Below are positions 62,078-64,000 of a stretch of 64,000 bases of DNA, one piece after another. The position numbers and the translations under genes are program-made. Source of the stretch: Kribbella antibiotica (lineage in GTDB: Bacteria; Actinomycetota; Actinomycetes; Propionibacteriales; Kribbellaceae); NCBI RefSeq assembly GCF_004349055.1, contig NZ_SMKX01000020.1:24835-88834 (forward strand), read 5' to 3'. Positions within the stretch are counted from its first letter, which is position 1. Every line of letters starts with the position of its first letter. The notes under the pieces were generated by a model. It saw only the letters and a list, made by a program, of their open reading frames with translations, was not told where the DNA came from and made no database searches.

Positions 62078-62689
62078 ATGATGGACGCGGCCGCACTGGC
62101 ATTTCCTTGGCACGGCGGCAGGCTGTCGGTGAACTTCACGGCCACGCTGGGTAAACGTGGCGGCGCGAGGTTCGAGCGACTCCGCGAACCGGCGGATCTT
62201 GCGCGCTGGTTCCATGAAGCCGGGATGGTCGCGCACCTGCTGGACGTCTCCGCCGAAAACCTCACTGAGGCGCAGCAACTACGCGAGGCTCTGTACGACG
62301 CTTTCACCGCGCCCGGCTGCGAGTTGGACGTGCTGAACCATTGGGCCACGCAACCGGCGCCGGCCGGCCGGCTCGAATGGACCGCAGGAAGGATCACCCT
62401 GCAGCCGCCGCAGACCGACGTACCGGGCCTGCTCAGCGTCCTGGCGCGAGATGGCGCGACGCTGGTCAGCGGCCCGCTGGCGGACAGGATCCGAGAGTGT
62501 GGCCGGGAAGACTGCTGGCTGCTCTTCGTCGATGAAAGCCGCGCGGGCAACCGCCGCTGGTGCTCGATGGAGACCTGCGGCGCCCGCACCAAAATGGCCC
62601 GCTACCGTGCCCCGGCGACAAGCCCCGAAGCCGTCCCGCCTGGGACGAGCAGCAGGCGCGCGTCTTCCGAGCAGGTTGGCCAGCGTTGA
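62078..62689 (+). CDS. ABATE/CGNR zinc-finger transcriptional regulator
   Basis: 203 residues. The N-terminal ABATE (stress-sensing) domain spans about 10-130 (LSVNFTATLGKRGGARFERL opening, then ADLARWFHEAGM and EALYDAFTA). The C-terminal zinc finger is IRECGREDCWLLFVDESRAG, then RRWCSMETCGARTKMARYR (about 142-182), with Cys at 145, 150, 166 and 171 and the family CGNR written CGAR. The last 25 residues are disordered. ATG at 62078 (a second ATG follows at once) has no ribosome site, so the message may be leaderless. The stop overlaps the TTG start of the SGNH hydrolase reading frame. It likely binds the 62041-62061 palindrome. Confidence 0.9.
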   Translation: MMDAAALAFPWHGGRLSVNFTATLGKRGGARFERLREPADLARWFHEAGMVAHLLDVSAENLTEAQQLREALYDAFTAPGCELDVLNHWATQPAPAGRLEWTAGRITLQPPQTDVPGLLSVLARDGATLVSGPLADRIRECGREDCWLLFVDESRAGNRRWCSMETCGARTKMARYRAPATSPEAVPPGTSSRRASSEQVGQR

Positions 62690-63343
62690 AGATCCCCGAC
62701 ACTTTCTTGCCGGTGGGCTCCCTCGTCATGTTTCAGGGCGACTCGATCACGCACGGCGGGCGGCGGCCCCACCAGCGACCCGAATCACGTGCTTGGGCAC
62801 TCGTATCCGTTCCTGATCGCGGCCGAGGCCGCCGCGCTACATCCGAGCTGTGGCTGGCGTTTCGTCAACCGCGGGGTGAGCGGCGACAAGGTGCTGGATC
62901 TGGCTGCGCGCTGGCAGGAGGACATGCTGGATCATCGACCTGAGGTGCTGAGCATCCTGGTCGGCGTGAACGATGCCAACGCGGCGCTCGACGGCTCATC
63001 CGAAGATCCTGGTACGGCGTTCGCAGCGGCGTACCGGTCGTTGCTGGAGCGAACGGTCTCGGTGCTGCCGTCGGTGCGCCTGGTGCTGGGCGAGCCTTTC
63101 TACCTGCCGACCAGCCCGGTGGAGGCTCTGCGCGAGGCCTGGGCTGCCGCGGTGCGTGCGCGCGCCGAGATCGTGCGCGAGTTGGCCGATGATTTCGGGG
63201 CGACTTTCGTTCCCTACCAAGCCGCGCTGGACGCCGCCGCGACTCGGGCTCCCGCGGAGCACTGGGTCTGGGACGGCATCCACCCGACATACGCCGGTCA
63301 GCGAATCCTCGCCGACGCCTGGATCACCGCAGTACTGAGTTGA
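62686..63343 (+). pseudogene. SGNH/GDSL hydrolase, interrupted by a frameshift
   Basis: Two frames together encode one SGNH-fold esterase of about 218 residues. The first frame starts TTG at 62686 (TTGA overlap with the regulator stop) and carries block I, VMFQGDSITHGGR, with the nucleophile Ser. Between 62761 and 62767, in a run of cggcggcccc, the reading must move one base forward; then the second frame continues PTSDPNHVLGHSYPFLIAAE, block II Gly in FVNRGVSGDKV, block III in LVGVNDAN, and block V with catalytic Asp/His in WVWDGIHPTYAG. All catalytic blocks are intact, so either a real recent +1 insertion, a programmed shift or a base-call error in the GC-rich run explains it. The likely role is acyl-ester removal from sugars. 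Confidence 0.8.
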
Positions 63344-64000
63344 AGGGGAGGGAGAGGCCGAGGGCGGGTCGGATAGCGGAGTTGCGTTCGCGGATTCGGG
63401 TGAGTTCGGTGGGGGAGAGGGCGCGGCGGTAGATACGGACCTCGTCGAGGGTGCCGCGAAAGCGGTTGGCGCCGTCGACGCGTTGGCCGATGTGGATGCC
63501 CTGGACGCCGAACTCCTTGCCGGCGGTGACGGAGCCAGCGGGTGCGGTCGCCGAGCCGGCCTCGGATCCGTCGACTAGCAACCGGAGTTTGCCATTGGTG
63601 CGTTGGAGGACGACGTGGTGCCACTGGTTGTCGTTGTATGCAGACGTCGACTGGACCGTGATGTTGAAACGGTCGACCACCAGCAGTGCCCGGATCCGGT
63701 TGCTCTCGGGTTCGGCGCGGAGCCAGACCTGTGGTGTTGTCCCCGATCCGGTGCGGTAGGCCCACAGGAGCGCGTGTGATCCGGTGGTTGCGCCGTACTT
63801 GATCCACGTCATCATCGTGAAGTCGTGCGCACCGAGGTCGATCGACCGATCGAACGGTACCTCGACGTGATCGTCCACGCCGTCCAGCGCGAGTCCGGCG
63901 CCGAACTTGCCCTCGGCAACCGTTGCCCCACCGCGCACGTACGCCGGGTTGTGCGCCGGCCCGCTGTCGGGCGTCGTCGGGCCGGCGCACAACCCGGCGT
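63324..64000 (-). CDS. LamG/concanavalin-like domain protein, C-terminal part (5' end outside window)
   Basis: The frame is open to the right edge, so only the C-terminal 224 residues are visible. They form one LamG (concanavalin A-like jelly-roll) domain: KFGAGLALDGVDDHVEVPFD, FTMMTWIKYGATTG, NQWHHVVLQRTNGKLRLLVDG (key W-H-V) and FRGTLDEVRIYRRALSPTEL at the end. Such modules bind sugars and often end secreted glycoside hydrolases, so the missing N-terminus may be catalytic. Its stop lies inside the end of the SGNH hydrolase gene (20-base convergent overlap). Confidence 0.85.
   Translation of the reverse strand, partial: AGLCAGPTTPDSGPAHNPAYVRGGATVAEGKFGAGLALDGVDDHVEVPFDRSIDLGAHDFTMMTWIKYGATTGSHALLWAYRTGSGTTPQVWLRAEPESNRIRALLVVDRFNITVQSTSAYNDNQWHHVVLQRTNGKLRLLVDGSEAGSATAPAGSVTAGKEFGVQGIHIGQRVDGANRFRGTLDEVRIYRRALSPTELTRIRERNSAIRPALGLSLPFNSVLR

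Overview
High-GC DNA carrying typical actinomycete gene features: Tat- and Sec-exported glycoside hydrolases, LacI- and ROK-type sugar regulators, two CUT1 sugar importers with no ATPase gene beside them, an F420-type LLM oxidoreductase, a CGNR/ABATE regulator and a two-domain laccase. The best genus-level guess is a soil or plant-litter actinomycete such as Kribbella or a relative; this is inferred from gene content only. No rRNA, tRNA, CRISPR array, integrase or transposase was seen.

Layout. (1) 1-3655: 3' part of a monosaccharide ABC transporter (ATPase, permease) coupled to a GH127 beta-L-arabinofuranosidase. (2) 3687-6848: secreted metzincin-like protease, secreted GH16, and a TetR-controlled SMR efflux pair. 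(3) 7057-20078: L-arabinose block. On the minus strand GH36, a secreted GH39-like enzyme, araB, araD and araA overlap or abut; on the plus strand a LacI regulator is followed by a CUT1 importer. (4) 20327-38330: xyloglucan/arabinoxylan block with GH51, YicI-type GH31, GH3, a ROK regulator, a second CUT1 importer, GH74, GH42, a second LacI regulator and GH12. (5) 38762-48198: two unknown genes, a metabolic oxidoreductase cluster, a secreted GH30 glucuronoxylanase, an unflagged 55-aa Cys-rich gene, a lipoprotein and an APC permease. (6) 48340-59587: laccase, a 1320-aa ThuA/PQQ-dehydrogenase/PKD/DUF1080 protein and a cupredoxin as one apparent operon, then an exported intradiol dioxygenase and two coupled secreted serine proteases. 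(7) 59598-64000: ATP-grasp-like protein, PanE-type reductase divergent from a CGNR regulator, a frameshifted SGNH hydrolase, and a LamG protein cut by the window edge.

How it works together. Enzymes with signal peptides (GH74, GH12, GH30, GH16, GH39-like) act outside; importers bring in oligosaccharides; enzymes without signals (GH31, GH3, GH51, GH42, GH36, GH127) finish the job inside, and AraBAD feeds arabinose to the pentose phosphate pathway. Three operator families divide the island: TGTTAnCGnTAACA at four places in and near the arabinose block, GTCGAAGCGCTTCGAC at five places spread over 24 kb in front of hemicellulase genes and a lacI gene, and one GTTTGGC-N5-GCCAAAC in front of the ROK gene and the GH74 operon. 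The most original module is the laccase / multidomain dehydrogenase / cupredoxin operon, which reads like an extracellular sugar-oxidising chain with copper electron carriers.
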